Assembly (NCBI GenBank): GCA_000435835.1
Contig: FR883427.1
Span: 68,855 to 131,518, forward strand
From: Clostridium sp. CAG:221
Lineage (GTDB): Bacteria > Bacillota > Clostridia > Clostridiales > Clostridiaceae
Length of the DNA stretch: 62,664 bases
Direction of reading: 5' to 3'
In this document: piece after piece, positions 51,392-61,672 of the stretch
How the letters are laid out: each line of letters begins with the position of its first letter
Position numbering within the stretch: the stretch's first letter is position 1
Position numbers and translations under genes: made by a program
The notes under the pieces: model-generated
The model's input: the letters and a program-made list of their open reading frames with translations, nothing else
Told to the model about the DNA's origin: nothing
The model's database searches: none

Positions 51392-54300
51392 ATGAGATTA
51401 CAGGGGGTAATGCAGCCCTTAAAGGATAATATGAAATTTAAATCAATAACTGAGAAAATTTCAGAAAAAACATTTCCTATAAATATATATGGCATATCAG
51501 AGTCAGGTAAAAGCTACATTATAAATGGAATATTTGAAGAAAATGATAATTCTATGGTGGTAGTAACACATAGCGATGTAGATGCCAAAAATTTATATGA
51601 AGATTTAAGTTTTTATACAACTGATGTTTTTTATTTTCCAGTGAGAGAAGTAGTGTTTTATAATGTAGATGCTATTTCAGGAGATTTAAGATGGGCAAGG
51701 TTAAAGGTAATAAAGGAAATATTACAGAACGAAAGAAAGAAGATAATAGTTACTTCTATAGATGCACTTACATCTTTATATACTCCGAAAGAGTATTATT
51801 TAAGATATAGTATGATAATAAAGACGGGAGATGATATTGATTTAAAAGAAATATCTAAAAGTCTTCTTCAATGTGGTTATGAAAGAGTGGAAGTTGTTGA
51901 AGGAAAAGGTGAATTCTCATTTAGAGGAGGGATACTTGATGTATTCCCTCCTACATCTGCATACCCATATAGAGTGGAATTGTTTGGTGATGAAGTAGAT
52001 TCCATAAGGACATTTAATACGGAATCTCAAAGAAGTATTGAAAAGGTTGAAGAATTTAGCATTTTTCCATCTAAAGAGGTAATTGTAGATGATGAATGTA
52101 GAAGTAGGGCAGTACAGAATATTAACGAAGAATTAAAAAAAGTAATTGCAAATGTATCTAAAGAAAACAAAGAGAGTGTTGAAAAAATAAAGGGAATAGT
52201 AGGAAAGAATATTGAACTTCTAAATAATACTTATTATTTTGAAACCATTGATAGCTATTTACCATTTTTCTATGAAAAATTAGATAGCTTCTTTGATTAT
52301 TTACAGGGATATACTTTTGTAGTAGATGATTTTAAAAGAAGCTCAGGAAAAATGGAAAGCATTTATTATGAGTTTAATGAAAACTACATGTCATTTCTAC
52401 AAAGAGGCGATATACTTCCATCACAAAATAGTCTTTTATTAAATAAAGGAGAGCTGGAGTCTAAGTTAGAAAATAGTAGTCTTATAACATTAAGTTCATT
52501 CTTAAATAAAAGCGACGGTTTATTTAATACTGTAGATATTGGTTTTGAGGAAGTTACTTTAAATAAATATAATGGCCAGTTGAATATGCTTATTGAAGAT
52601 ATTCAGGAACGTAAGGAAAAGAAATATAAGACAGTCATACTTGCAGGGACAAGACCAAGAGGTGAAAGGCTAGTAAAAACCCTTATGGAAAAAGGAATTT
52701 TTAGCACTTATAAGGATTCAATAGATAAAATTGAAGCTGGAGAAGTAGTAATTACTTTTGGTAATCTTCTTAGAGGCTTTGATTATCCAGAATTAGAACT
52801 TAGTATTATTTCAGATAAAGATATTTTTGGTGAGACAAGAAGAAAACGTTCTGGCAAGGCAGTAAGAAAAAAAGGTGTTGCTAAGATAACCAGCTTTGCA
52901 GAGTTAAAGCCAGGTGATTATGTAGTTCATGCAAACCATGGAATTGGTGTTTATAAGGGAATTAAGCAAATGGCAGCAGGTGGAACCACTAGAGATTATC
53001 TAGATATTGTTTATGATAAGGGTGATAAGCTATATGTACCAGTAGACCAACTTGATTTAGTACAAAAATATATTGGTAGTGAAGGAAACTCACCAAAGAT
53101 TAATAAGTTAGGCGGAGCAGAATGGCAGAAGGCAAAAGCAAAGGCAAGAAAATCTATCAATGAAATTGCTCAGGATTTAGTGAAGCTTTATGCAGCAAGA
53201 GCAACTCTTAAAGGCCATAGCTTTGGAAAAGATACTGAGTGGCAGAGACAGTTTGAAGATGAGTTTCCATATGAAGAAACACCAGATCAATTAGCGTCAC
53301 TTGAAGAAATAAAAAGAGATATGGAATCAGATAAACCAATGGATAGATTGCTTTGCGGTGATGTTGGATACGGTAAAACTGAAGTTGCCATAAGAGCTGC
53401 TTTTAAAGCTGTAATGGATGGAAAACAGGTTGCTTTCTTGGTGCCAACCACTATTTTAGCAGATCAGCATTATAATAATTTTATTAAAAGATTTTCCGAT
53501 TTCCCTATAAAAATAGATATGATAAGCAGGTTTAGAACACCAAAGCAACAAAAGGCAACCCTTCAAGCTTTAAAGGAAGGAAATGTGGATATACTAATAG
53601 GAACTCATAGGCTTGTATCAAAAGATATTGTATTTAAGGATTTAGGATTACTTATTGTTGATGAAGAGCAAAGGTTTGGTGTTGCTCAAAAAGAAAAAAT
53701 AAAGGGCATGAAAAAGAATGTGGATGTACTTACATTAAGTGCAACTCCTATTCCAAGAACGCTTCATATGTCACTTACAGGAGTGCGTGATATATCAGTG
53801 ATTGAAACACCACCGGAAGATAGATATCCTATTCAGACGTATGTTGTTGAGCAAAACGATCAACTTATAAGAGATGCAATACTTAGGGAAATAGGCAGAG
53901 GTGGTCAAGTTTACTTTGTTTATAATAGAGTTGAAAGCATTGATAGTATGGCCAATTACATTAGAGATCTTGTACCTGAATGTAAAGTTGGTATTATGCA
54001 TGGTCAAATGACAGAAAAAGAATTAGAAACAGAAATGATAGCCTTTATGAATAAGGAATATGATGTTTTAGTATGTACTACAATTATTGAAACTGGTATT
54101 GATATATCAAATGTTAATACAATGATTGTTCATAATGCAGATAAAATGGGCCTTTCTCAGCTTTATCAATTAAGGGGAAGAGTTGGAAGAGCTAATAGAA
54201 TAGCATATGCTTACTTTATTTATACCAAAGACAAGATACTTACAGAAGTAGCTGAAAAAAGACTGAAAGCATTAAAGGATTTCACTGAGCTTGGATCAGG

Positions 54301-54934
54301 CTTTAAAATTGCCATGAGGGACTTGGAAATAAGAGGAGCAGGAAATATGATGGGTTCATCTCAGCATGGACATATGGCTAGTATTGGATATGATTTATAT
54401 TGTAGGATGCTAGAAGATACTATAAAATTAATAAAAGGTGAAATTGAAAATGAACCTATAGAAACATCAGTAGATATAAAGGTAGATGCATTTATACCAT
54501 CATCATATATAACTGATGAAATACAAAAAATTGAGGTTTATAAGAAGATTGCAGCCATTGAAAATATCAATGACTTTATGGAGATAAAAAGTGAATTAGA
54601 AGATAGATACTCTAGTATTCCTGATTCGGTTTATAATTTGATGGATATAGCATATATAAAGAGTATATGTAAAGGCTTGTATATTGAAGATATAAAAGAA
54701 ACTGCCAAAGAGTTAAGATTTAAGTTTGTTAAGGGATATAAAGGCTTTGAAGATATATATAGTGTATTACTAAATCAGTATAAAGATGATGTGATATTGT
54801 ATTTTGGAGAAACACCATCATTTGCAATAAAGTTAGCAAATATAAAAAAAGAAACTGCTTTAGAATACTATAAAAAATTATTAGAAGATATAAGTGAAAA
54901 TTCACAAAAAAAATACACTATAAAAATTGAATAA
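51392..54934 (+). CDS. mfd: transcription-repair coupling factor
   Basis: ATP-driven translocase that removes RNA polymerase stalled at lesions and recruits UvrA. N-terminal UvrB-like module (about residues 1-330), RNA polymerase-interacting domain with DYVVHANHGIGVYKGI near residue 510, then SF2 helicase motifs: LLCGDVGYGKTEVAIRAAF (Walker A), LLIVDEEQRFGV (DEEQ box), LSATPIPRTLHMSLTG and QLRGRVGR. A C-terminal TRCF domain follows. 1180 aa is full length. AAGGAAGGTG ribosome binding site, ATG at 51392. Confidence 0.97.
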   Translation: MRLQGVMQPLKDNMKFKSITEKISEKTFPINIYGISESGKSYIINGIFEENDNSMVVVTHSDVDAKNLYEDLSFYTTDVFYFPVREVVFYNVDAISGDLRWARLKVIKEILQNERKKIIVTSIDALTSLYTPKEYYLRYSMIIKTGDDIDLKEISKSLLQCGYERVEVVEGKGEFSFRGGILDVFPPTSAYPYRVELFGDEVDSIRTFNTESQRSIEKVEEFSIFPSKEVIVDDECRSRAVQNINEELKKVIANVSKENKESVEKIKGIVGKNIELLNNTYYFETIDSYLPFFYEKLDSFFDYLQGYTFVVDDFKRSSGKMESIYYEFNENYMSFLQRGDILPSQNSLLLNKGELESKLENSSLITLSSFLNKSDGLFNTVDIGFEEVTLNKYNGQLNMLIEDIQERKEKKYKTVILAGTRPRGERLVKTLMEKGIFSTYKDSIDKIEAGEVVITFGNLLRGFDYPELELSIISDKDIFGETRRKRSGKAVRKKGVAKITSFAELKPGDYVVHANHGIGVYKGIKQMAAGGTTRDYLDIVYDKGDKLYVPVDQLDLVQKYIGSEGNSPKINKLGGAEWQKAKAKARKSINEIAQDLVKLYAARATLKGHSFGKDTEWQRQFEDEFPYEETPDQLASLEEIKRDMESDKPMDRLLCGDVGYGKTEVAIRAAFKAVMDGKQVAFLVPTTILADQHYNNFIKRFSDFPIKIDMISRFRTPKQQKATLQALKEGNVDILIGTHRLVSKDIVFKDLGLLIVDEEQRFGVAQKEKIKGMKKNVDVLTLSATPIPRTLHMSLTGVRDISVIETPPEDRYPIQTYVVEQNDQLIRDAILREIGRGGQVYFVYNRVESIDSMANYIRDLVPECKVGIMHGQMTEKELETEMIAFMNKEYDVLVCTTIIETGIDISNVNTMIVHNADKMGLSQLYQLRGRVGRANRIAYAYFIYTKDKILTEVAEKRLKALKDFTELGSGFKIAMRDLEIRGAGNMMGSSQHGHMASIGYDLYCRMLEDTIKLIKGEIENEPIETSVDIKVDAFIPSSYITDEIQKIEVYKKIAAIENINDFMEIKSELEDRYSSIPDSVYNLMDIAYIKSICKGLYIEDIKETAKELRFKFVKGYKGFEDIYSVLLNQYKDDVILYFGETPSFAIKLANIKKETALEYYKKLLEDISENSQKKYTIKIE

Positions 54935-54998
54935 AAGCAATAATACTGTTATACTTAGACGTAGATACTTAAAAAAGATGTAAAGTGAGGGAGTAACT

Positions 54999-56051
54999 TT
55001 GGGAAAAGTAAAGAAATTAGTAGCAGCAGCTATGGTATCTGTTATGTCATTATCAGTTGTAGGCTGCAATATGATAGAACAAACAGCTGAATCAAAAGCT
55101 AAGACTGTATTAGCTAAAGTTGGAGATACTAATATAACACTTGGAGATGTTGATTCAGAGTTAAAGGCTGATATAGACAATTTAAAACAAACTTATGGGC
55201 AAGATTATGAATCATCTATACCTGAATCTTTAAAAGAGCAATTAAAGACTGTAAGAACTCAAGTTTTAAATCAATTAGTTAATGAACAGATAATGTCTCA
55301 AAAAGCAAAAGCACTAAATTTAATTCCTTCAGATGAAGAATTAGAAAGTAAAATAAGTGAAAAAACAGAAGAATTAAAAGGTGTTTATGGTGGAGAAGAA
55401 GCATTCAAATCAGCTTTAGAGTATTATGGATATACTGATGAAACTTTCAAAGAATTTATGAAAACTCAAGTAATTAGTGAAATAGTAACAGAATATATGA
55501 CTAAAGATGTTACTATATCTGATGAAGAAGTGGAACAATACTATAATACTAATATAGCTAATTACACAACAAAACCATCTGCTACAGCAAACCATATATT
55601 ATTTAAGTCTGATAATGAAGATAAGGATGCAGCAGATGCTGAAGCTTTAGCACAAGCTAATGAAGCAAAGGCTAAAATTGATGCTGGCGAAGTATCATTT
55701 GATGAGTTATTTGAACAATATTCAGGAAATAAAGCAGCTGGAGTATATCCTATATCAGAATCTTTAGGAACAGTTGCTTATGATCAAGCAAACTATGATA
55801 CAGATTTCTTAGCAGGACTTGCAGCACTTGGAGAAGGTGAAATTTCAGCTCCAGTTAAGAGTTCTTTTGGATATCATATAATAAAAGCTACAAATGTTGT
55901 AAAAGAGTCAACAGTTAAAAGCTTTGATGAAGTTAAAGACAGCATTAAAGAAAAGCTATTAAATGAAAAGAAAAAAGAAGTTTATAACACTACATTAGAA
56001 GAATGGAAAAAAGAATTAAAAGTTAAAACTTATGAAAATAAGCTTTCATAA
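54999..56051 (+). CDS. prsA: PrsA-like foldase lipoprotein (parvulin PPIase)
   Basis: Extracytoplasmic chaperone/peptidyl-prolyl isomerase that helps fold secreted proteins. Lipobox LSVVGCNM (Cys near residue 23); SurA-like N-terminal helices (VLAKVGDTNITLGDVD..., residues 38-175); rotamase/parvulin domain about 195-300 (ANHILFKSDNEDKD, GELFEQYSG-type FDELFEQYSGNKAAG, KSSFGYHIIK); helical tail. Start is TTG at 54999 with GTGAGGGAG upstream. 350 aa. Followed by a terminator. Confidence 0.92.
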   Translation: MGKVKKLVAAAMVSVMSLSVVGCNMIEQTAESKAKTVLAKVGDTNITLGDVDSELKADIDNLKQTYGQDYESSIPESLKEQLKTVRTQVLNQLVNEQIMSQKAKALNLIPSDEELESKISEKTEELKGVYGGEEAFKSALEYYGYTDETFKEFMKTQVISEIVTEYMTKDVTISDEEVEQYYNTNIANYTTKPSATANHILFKSDNEDKDAADAEALAQANEAKAKIDAGEVSFDELFEQYSGNKAAGVYPISESLGTVAYDQANYDTDFLAGLAALGEGEISAPVKSSFGYHIIKATNVVKESTVKSFDEVKDSIKEKLLNEKKKEVYNTTLEEWKKELKVKTYENKLS

Positions 56052-56057
56052 TTAGTA

Positions 56058-56092
56058 ATAGTGCAGGATTAATTTTCTGCACTATTTTTTTG
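56058..56092 (+). terminator. rho-independent terminator of prsA
   Basis: ATAGTGCAG/CTGCACTAT stem followed by T7. Confidence 0.9.
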
Positions 56093-56187
56093 TATAAATA
56101 TAGATAAAAATTTCTTTAATTTATTATTCATTACTGAGAATTCAGAATTTAAATATGTTGGAATAGGTTAGAATTAAATCCTCTTTA

Positions 56188-56207
56188 GCCCATTATAAAT
56201 AATGGGT
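56188..56207. promoter_or_regulatory. palindrome upstream of spoVT
   Basis: CCCATTAT-AA-ATAATGGG, an 8-bp perfect inverted repeat about 80 nt before spoVT. Could be an operator; a weak SigG-like TGCATA (56213) / AATAATA (56236) pair lies next to it, as expected for a forespore gene but not strong. Confidence 0.35.
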
Positions 56208-56288
56208 ATAAGTGCATAAAATTTCTAATACTCCAAATAATAATAGCGTAAATACAAGTTAAATTAAAAAGGGAGGTAGCTCGTAGAG

Positions 56289-56837
56289 ATGAAAGCCACT
56301 GGAATTGTAAGACGTATTGATGATTTAGGAAGAGTAGTAATACCAAAGGAAATAAGAAGAACTTTAAGAATAAGAGAAGGGGATCCTTTAGAAATTTTTA
56401 CAGATAGAGAAGGTGGAGTAATATTAAAGAAGTATTCACCAATTGGTGAATTAACTGATTTTTCAAAGGAATATGCAGAAAGCTTACAGCAAGCAATTGG
56501 ACATATAATATTAATATCAGATAAAGATGCCTTTGTTTCAGTAAGTGGTGCATCAAAAAAAGATTATATAGAAAGAAAAATCAGCAATGAATTAGAAGGA
56601 ATTATGGATGGAAGAAAAGCCACCTTAATTGTTGAAGAAGGCAAGACTATACCTCTACATAATGATGAAGATGCAGGTGAGTATAGCAATCAAGTTATAG
56701 CTCCTATCATAGCTGAAGGTGATGCTATTGGTGCAGTAATGATACTTTCTAAAACTCCTGGAGAAAAGTTCAGTGAGATAGAATTGAAACTTGCAGAAAC
56801 TGCAGCAGCTTTTTTAGGAAAACAAATGGAACAATAA
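56289..56837 (+). CDS. spoVT: stage V sporulation protein T
   Basis: AbrB-family transcription factor that modulates late forespore gene expression. N-terminal swapped-hairpin AbrB domain: MKATGIVRRIDDLGRVVIPKEIRRTLRIREGDPLEIFTD (residues 1-40), followed by a GAF-like domain to the end (IGHIILISDKDAFVSVSGA...). 182 aa is typical. GGGAGGTAG ribosome binding site. Sits between prsA/mfd and spoVB as in Bacillus. Confidence 0.97.
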   Translation: MKATGIVRRIDDLGRVVIPKEIRRTLRIREGDPLEIFTDREGGVILKKYSPIGELTDFSKEYAESLQQAIGHIILISDKDAFVSVSGASKKDYIERKISNELEGIMDGRKATLIVEEGKTIPLHNDEDAGEYSNQVIAPIIAEGDAIGAVMILSKTPGEKFSEIELKLAETAAAFLGKQMEQ

Positions 56838-56956
56838 AAATTTTTAAAATACAAAGAAAAATTACGGTAAAAGGAGGAAAAGAAAAAATAAAAGTCATAA
56901 TACCTCTAGGCTTGAAATAAGAATTAATTAGTAATATAAGTTTGGAGGTATTAAAT

Positions 56957-58492
56957 ATGAAGAAGCAATCTTTGATTAAAGGTAGCATAATTCTTGGACT
57001 AGCAGGAATTATCGCGAAATTTTTAGGCTTCTTTTTTAGATGGCCGTTAATAATGCTTATAGGCGATACTGGAATTGGATATTATCAATTATCATATCCT
57101 TTATATATGTTTTTTGTAGCAATGGCTTCAGGAGTACCTATTGCTATTTCTAAAATGATTTCTGAAAAAAATGCTGTGGGAGATATTGAGGGAAGTTATG
57201 AAGTTGTTAAAGAATCAGTTTATTTAATGGCAATATTAGGTATAGGCACGTCTTTATTATTATTCTTCTTTGCAAAACCTATAATATCCTTTCTTAAATG
57301 GAATCCTAAATCATACTATTCATTAATAGCAATTTCCTTTGCCCCTATGATGATATCATTTGTAAATGTGTTTAGAGGATTTTTTCAAGGAATGCAGAAC
57401 ATGACACATACGGGGGTTTCACAAATATTAGAACAAATGGGACGAGTTATAGTAGGCGTAGGGATGGCAATAATTCTTTTGCCAAAAGGTATTGAATATT
57501 CAGCAGGTGGTGCTTCACTTGGTGCAGCAGGTGGAGGTGTATTAGCATTAGCATATTTATATATTAAATATTCTGAAATTAAAAAGGAAAATGGAATAAA
57601 GAAAATAAAGAGCAATCCTGAAATATTAAATAAAATACTTCAAATAGCTATTCCAATTTCCATAGGAACTACAGTTGGAACAATAATGAGTTTGATAGAT
57701 TCAATACTGGTGCCACAAAAGCTTTTATTAAGTGGTATAAGCGAAGCTAATGCAACCATACTTTATGGGCAGCTTACAGGAAAAGCATCAGTTTTAGTAA
57801 ATATACCATTAACAATATCTATGGCCATTGGTACTTCTTTAATACCAATCATTGCCGAAAGTTTTATACTAAATAAAAAGAAGAGCATGGAAAGTAAGAT
57901 AAATATGTCTATGAAGCTGTCAGCAGTGATAGCTTTTCCAAGCGCTTTAGGATTATTCTTCTTAGCAGAGCCTATCATGAAATTAATTTTCTTTAAGAAT
58001 TATCAAGGAATAGAAATATTAAGATACCTTTCACTTTCCATACCATTTATAATAATTACTCAGACATCTACATCTGTTCTACAAGCATCAAATCATTATA
58101 TAAGACCTGTTATCAATTTATTTGCAGGATGTTTGGTAAAAGTTCTTCTAACGTGGTATTTAGTACCAATACCTAAGATAAATATTTATGGAGCAGTAAT
58201 AGCAAGCATAGGTGCATATATAACTGTGGCAGTGCTTAATATGATATCTTTAAAAGGCAAATTAAAGATATCTATAGACTATTATAATTGCTTTTTCAAG
58301 CCACTTGCAGCGGCACTTGCTATGTCAGCAGGCGTAGTAATGACTTATGTAAAAGTAATGAAGTCTATAGAAAATGAGAGTATTTCTTGCTTATTAGCAA
58401 TATTTGTGGGTATTATTATATATATGATAGCAATTATGCTTTTGAAAGTCTTTCGTTTGGAAGAGATAAAAGATAGATTAGTTAAAAAATAA
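56957..58492 (+). CDS. spoVB: SpoVB-like polysaccharide flippase (MOP superfamily)
   Basis: 511-aa membrane protein with about 14 helices. Starts KGSIILGLAGIIAKFLGFFFRWPLIMLIGDTGIGYYQLSYPLY, characteristic of the SpoVB/MurJ-like branch; SGVPIAISKMISEKNA follows. Family members move lipid-linked wall precursors; SpoVB is needed for spore cortex. Placed by position after spoVT; several SpoVB paralogues exist in clostridia, so the exact role is less certain. ATG at 56957 follows TTGGAGGTATT; the in-frame TTG upstream is part of that site. Confidence 0.9.
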   Translation: MKKQSLIKGSIILGLAGIIAKFLGFFFRWPLIMLIGDTGIGYYQLSYPLYMFFVAMASGVPIAISKMISEKNAVGDIEGSYEVVKESVYLMAILGIGTSLLLFFFAKPIISFLKWNPKSYYSLIAISFAPMMISFVNVFRGFFQGMQNMTHTGVSQILEQMGRVIVGVGMAIILLPKGIEYSAGGASLGAAGGGVLALAYLYIKYSEIKKENGIKKIKSNPEILNKILQIAIPISIGTTVGTIMSLIDSILVPQKLLLSGISEANATILYGQLTGKASVLVNIPLTISMAIGTSLIPIIAESFILNKKKSMESKINMSMKLSAVIAFPSALGLFFLAEPIMKLIFFKNYQGIEILRYLSLSIPFIIITQTSTSVLQASNHYIRPVINLFAGCLVKVLLTWYLVPIPKINIYGAVIASIGAYITVAVLNMISLKGKLKISIDYYNCFFKPLAAALAMSAGVVMTYVKVMKSIENESISCLLAIFVGIIIYMIAIMLLKVFRLEEIKDRLVKK

Positions 58493-58521
58493 TTAAAAGC
58501 AATACAGAAGGAGAAAAGCTT

Positions 58522-59970
58522 ATGATAAAGATAGTAGGTCTTGGGCCAGGAGCTCCAGAAGCATTAACATATGGAGCTATTAAAGCATTAGAAGATAGTG
58601 ATAATCTTTTCTTTAGAACAGAAAAGCATCCTACCGTTGATTATTTAAAAGAAAAACTAAATGGTTTTAACACATGTGATAACTATTATGAAACAAGCGA
58701 TAGTTTTGATGAAGTTTATGAAAAGATAGCAAAGGATTTAATTAGCAATTACAAAGAAAAAGGAGATCTTGTATATGCTGTTCCAGGGCATCCCCTTGTA
58801 GCAGAAAGATCTGTATTTAACTTAATGAAGCTTTGTGATGAAAATAATATAACATATGAAATATTACCAGCAGTAAGTTTTATTGATGCAATGATGGATG
58901 TTCTTAAGATTGATCCAATAGAAGGGTTAAAGGTTATAGATGCCTTTGATATCAAAAATCAGGTTCTTGATAAAAGAATAGGAACAATTATAACACAAGT
59001 GTATAATCCTCTTATAGCTTCAGAAGTAAAGTTAGAGCTTCTAGAGTATTATAATGATGATACAGAAATATATTATGTAAGAGCAGCAGGGATAAAGGGT
59101 GAGGAAAGTGTAAGAAAGATACCTCTATATGAACTTGATATGCAAGAAGATATAGATTATCTTACATCTGTATACATTCCTAAAAACCTTGATAATAAAA
59201 AAGATGTGCATGATCTTGTAAATTTAATAAGAACATTAAGAAGTGAAGATGGATGTCCATGGGATAGAGAACAAACTCATGAGAGCATTAAAAATCAGTT
59301 ATTAGAAGAATGCTATGAAGTGATGGATGCAATTGAAAAAGATGACATAGACTTATTAATAGAAGAATTAGGTGATGTGCTTCTTCATGTAATCTTCCAT
59401 GCGGTAATTGGAGAGGAAGATGGATATTTCAATCTTTCTGAGGTTGTGGATGGAGTCTGCAACAAGATGATATATAGACATCCACATGTGTTTAGCAATG
59501 CAATAGCAGATACAAGTGAAGATGTACTTAAGAACTGGGATGATATTAAGAGTCAAGAAAAGAAGTTTAACACTATATCAGAGGAGATAGATGCTATAGC
59601 AAATGCATTACCAGCTTTATTAAAAGCACATAAGGTACAAAAGAAGGCAGCAAGGGTTGGATTTGACTTTGAGAATGCTTTAGAGGCAGCAGCTAAAGTT
59701 CAAGAAGAGTTAAACGAAATATTAAATGAATATAATTCTAATAATATGGAAAGAATAATAGATGAAGTTGGTGATTTACTGTTTGCATGTGTAAATTTAG
59801 CTAGATTATTGAAGGTAGATGAAGAGGAAGCCTTAAATAAAGCAAGCAAAAAATTTGCAAGAAGGTTTAAATACGTAGAAGATAAAGTGTTGCAAAATAA
59901 TAAATCCATGAAGGACGTATCTATTGATGAACTAAATAAATTTTGGGATGAGGCAAAAATTAACGAATAA
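58522..59970 (+). CDS. mazG: YabN-like tetrapyrrole methylase-MazG fusion
   Basis: 482 aa with two domains. Residues 1-225: tetrapyrrole (corrin/porphyrin) methylase-like, IKIVGLGPGAPEALTYGAIKAL, VYAVPGHPLVAERSV. Residues 228-480: MazG nucleoside triphosphate pyrophosphohydrolase, LVNLIRTLRSEDGCPWDREQTHESIKNQLLEECYEV (E-x-x-E in EECYE) and a second MazG half with IIDEVGDLLFACVNLAR. Hydrolyses non-canonical NTPs to NMPs. The Bacillus counterpart yabN sits in the same order. AGAAGGAGAAAAG ribosome binding site. Confidence 0.95.
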   Translation: MIKIVGLGPGAPEALTYGAIKALEDSDNLFFRTEKHPTVDYLKEKLNGFNTCDNYYETSDSFDEVYEKIAKDLISNYKEKGDLVYAVPGHPLVAERSVFNLMKLCDENNITYEILPAVSFIDAMMDVLKIDPIEGLKVIDAFDIKNQVLDKRIGTIITQVYNPLIASEVKLELLEYYNDDTEIYYVRAAGIKGEESVRKIPLYELDMQEDIDYLTSVYIPKNLDNKKDVHDLVNLIRTLRSEDGCPWDREQTHESIKNQLLEECYEVMDAIEKDDIDLLIEELGDVLLHVIFHAVIGEEDGYFNLSEVVDGVCNKMIYRHPHVFSNAIADTSEDVLKNWDDIKSQEKKFNTISEEIDAIANALPALLKAHKVQKKAARVGFDFENALEAAAKVQEELNEILNEYNSNNMERIIDEVGDLLFACVNLARLLKVDEEEALNKASKKFARRFKYVEDKVLQNNKSMKDVSIDELNKFWDEAKINE

Positions 59971-60206
59971 TTAATACAGTTTGTTAAAAGGAATTTCAAG
60001 ATTTATAGAGAATATTTATTTTAAAGAATATTATTTGGACTATGCTACATGAAAATGTTGCGATAGCTACATTTTTATAGAAAAATAGCTGTATTGCTAT
60101 AGACTAGTAATAAAAGTGGTTATATAATAAGGTAATGTAGTTATAGTACATAGTTATAACAGTTAACTACAATAAAAATAGCTGTTTATTTAAGGAGGAT
60201 GTAATT

Positions 60207-60482
60207 GTGAATAAAGCAGAATTAATTACTAGCATGGCTGAAAAAAGCCAATTAACTAAAAAAGATGCAGAAAGTGCATTAAAGGCATTTATTGATTCAG
60301 TTCAAGAAGCTTTAGAAAATGGTGATAAAGTTCAATTAATAGGATTTGGTACTTTTGAAACAAGAGAAAGAGCTGCTAGAGAAGGTAGAAACCCAAGAAC
60401 TAAGGAAACTATCACTATTCCTGCATCAACAGTTCCAGTATTCAAAGCAGGTAAAGAATTTAAAGATAGAGTAAACAAATAA
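60207..60482 (+). CDS. hup: DNA-binding protein HU
   Basis: 91-aa nucleoid-associated dimer. Starts MNKAELITSMAEKSQLTKKDAESALKAF; DNA-binding arm GFGTFETRERAAREGRNPRTKETITIPASTVPVFKAGKEFKD. Start is GTG at 60207 after AAGGAGG. The 236-bp upstream gap holds two similar stretches (ATAGCTACATTTTTATAG and ATAGCTGTATTGCTATAG, about 60064-60101), perhaps regulatory. Terminator follows. Confidence 0.97.
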   Translation: MNKAELITSMAEKSQLTKKDAESALKAFIDSVQEALENGDKVQLIGFGTFETRERAAREGRNPRTKETITIPASTVPVFKAGKEFKDRVNK

Positions 60483-60491
60483 TTTATTTAT

Positions 60492-60519
60492 AAAAACCCG
60501 AGTTTTTCTCGGGTTTTTA
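60492..60519 (+). terminator. rho-independent terminator of hup
   Basis: AAAAACCCGAG/CTCGGGTTTTT with a six-base loop. Confidence 0.93.
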
Positions 60520-60583
60520 TTTTAATATGTAGAAAAAATATAATAAAATAAATATAATAAAGAAATATTTGGAGGAAGAGAAA

Positions 60584-60844
60584 ATGAGATTAGATAAATA
60601 TTTAAAAGTATCTAGAATAATTAAAAGAAGAACTGTAGCTAAGGAAGCATGTGAAAATGGAAGAGTTGCTATAAATGACAAGGTTGCAAAACCATCTACA
60701 GATGTTAAAGAAGGAGATATAATTGAAATTACTTTTGCTACAAGAAAGCTTAAAGCTAAGATAGTTAATATAGCTGAGCATGTTAGAAAAGAAGAAGCAA
60801 AAGAAATGTATATAATAATTGAAGGGGAAGAAGATAAAGAATAA
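60584..60844 (+). CDS. rqcP: S4-domain RNA-binding protein RqcP (YabO/Hsp15-like)
   Basis: 86 aa. S4 fold MRLDKYLKVSRIIKRRTVAKEACENGRVAINDKVAKPSTDVKEGD. The family binds the 50S subunit with a stalled peptidyl-tRNA and assists RqcH-driven C-terminal tailing (ribosome quality control). ATG at 60584 follows TTGGAGGAAG; an ATG-less in-frame extension upstream overlaps that site. Same order as yabO in Bacillus. Confidence 0.93.
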   Translation: MRLDKYLKVSRIIKRRTVAKEACENGRVAINDKVAKPSTDVKEGDIIEITFATRKLKAKIVNIAEHVRKEEAKEMYIIIEGEEDKE

Positions 60845-60897
60845 ATTATAGTCTACTTTCATATATTTTAAATAAGGAATATATGGGGGAGTAGATA

Positions 60898-61194
60898 ATG
60901 GAGAAAAAGGTTGAAAATAGTAAGCTAGAAGATAATAGAGGAAACTTAGTTTTAGAATGTAGAAAAAAACTTACTATGACTGGAATAGTTGAAGTAATAA
61001 GCTTTGATGAAGAAAAAATAATGCTAAATACTAAATTAGGTCCTTTAACAATAAAAGGTTTAGGGTTAAAAATGAATAAACTAGATGTACAAAATGGTGA
61101 TGTTATCATTGTGGGAGAAATAAGTGCAATGATATATAGTAGCAAGGAAATTAAGAAAGAAAAAGAAAGTATAATTGGAAGACTATTTAAATAG
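60898..61194 (+). CDS. yabP: sporulation protein YabP
   Basis: 98 aa, YabP/YqfC family; needed for normal spore formation in Bacillus, transcribed in the mother cell by SigE. Hallmarks LECRKKLTMTGIVEVISFDEEKIMLNTKLGPLTIKGLGLKMNKLD. TGGGGGAGTAG ribosome binding site. Nine bases before yabQ; the pair is conserved. Confidence 0.92.
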   Translation: MEKKVENSKLEDNRGNLVLECRKKLTMTGIVEVISFDEEKIMLNTKLGPLTIKGLGLKMNKLDVQNGDVIIVGEISAMIYSSKEIKKEKESIIGRLFK

Positions 61195-61202
61195 GTGATA
61201 CC

Positions 61203-61592
61203 ATGCCATTACCAATAAATATTCAATTTAGTATAATAGTATATTCGTTTTTATCAGGATTATTAACAGGTGGAATGTTTGATTTATATAGAATTATTAG
61301 AGGAAGCAAGATACCAAAACCTATCCTTGTTATTGAAGATATATTGTTTAGTATTTTAGCAGCAATGATAGTATTTACATTCTTGTTATATACTGATTAT
61401 GCTTTTTTAGGGGCATATGTATATATATTTATGATCTTAGCAATATTCATTTATATGAAGTTTATTAGTCCAACATTTATATCTATTGAAAGGTCTATAT
61501 TTGATATTATTTCAAAGGTAGTAAGGATATTGTTAAAAAACATAAGCTATGGTGCAAAATTAATTTTTTCTTTTATTACAGGAAAAAGATAA
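61203..61592 (+). CDS. yabQ: sporulation membrane protein YabQ
   Basis: 129 aa with about four hydrophobic segments (residues 5-28, 42-63, 66-86 and 90-115). Required for spore cortex formation in Bacillus; membrane of the mother cell/forespore. Position directly after yabP and before divIC identifies it; sequence (LSGLLTGGMFDLYRIIRG) fits the family. GGTGATACC near the start serves as ribosome binding site. Confidence 0.88.
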   Translation: MPLPINIQFSIIVYSFLSGLLTGGMFDLYRIIRGSKIPKPILVIEDILFSILAAMIVFTFLLYTDYAFLGAYVYIFMILAIFIYMKFISPTFISIERSIFDIISKVVRILLKNISYGAKLIFSFITGKR

Positions 61593-61672
61593 ATACTCAA
61601 AAAATTACTTGAATAAAGTAATTATAATGTTTAAAATATACTTATATTATATATAAAAGAAGGTACTATTTT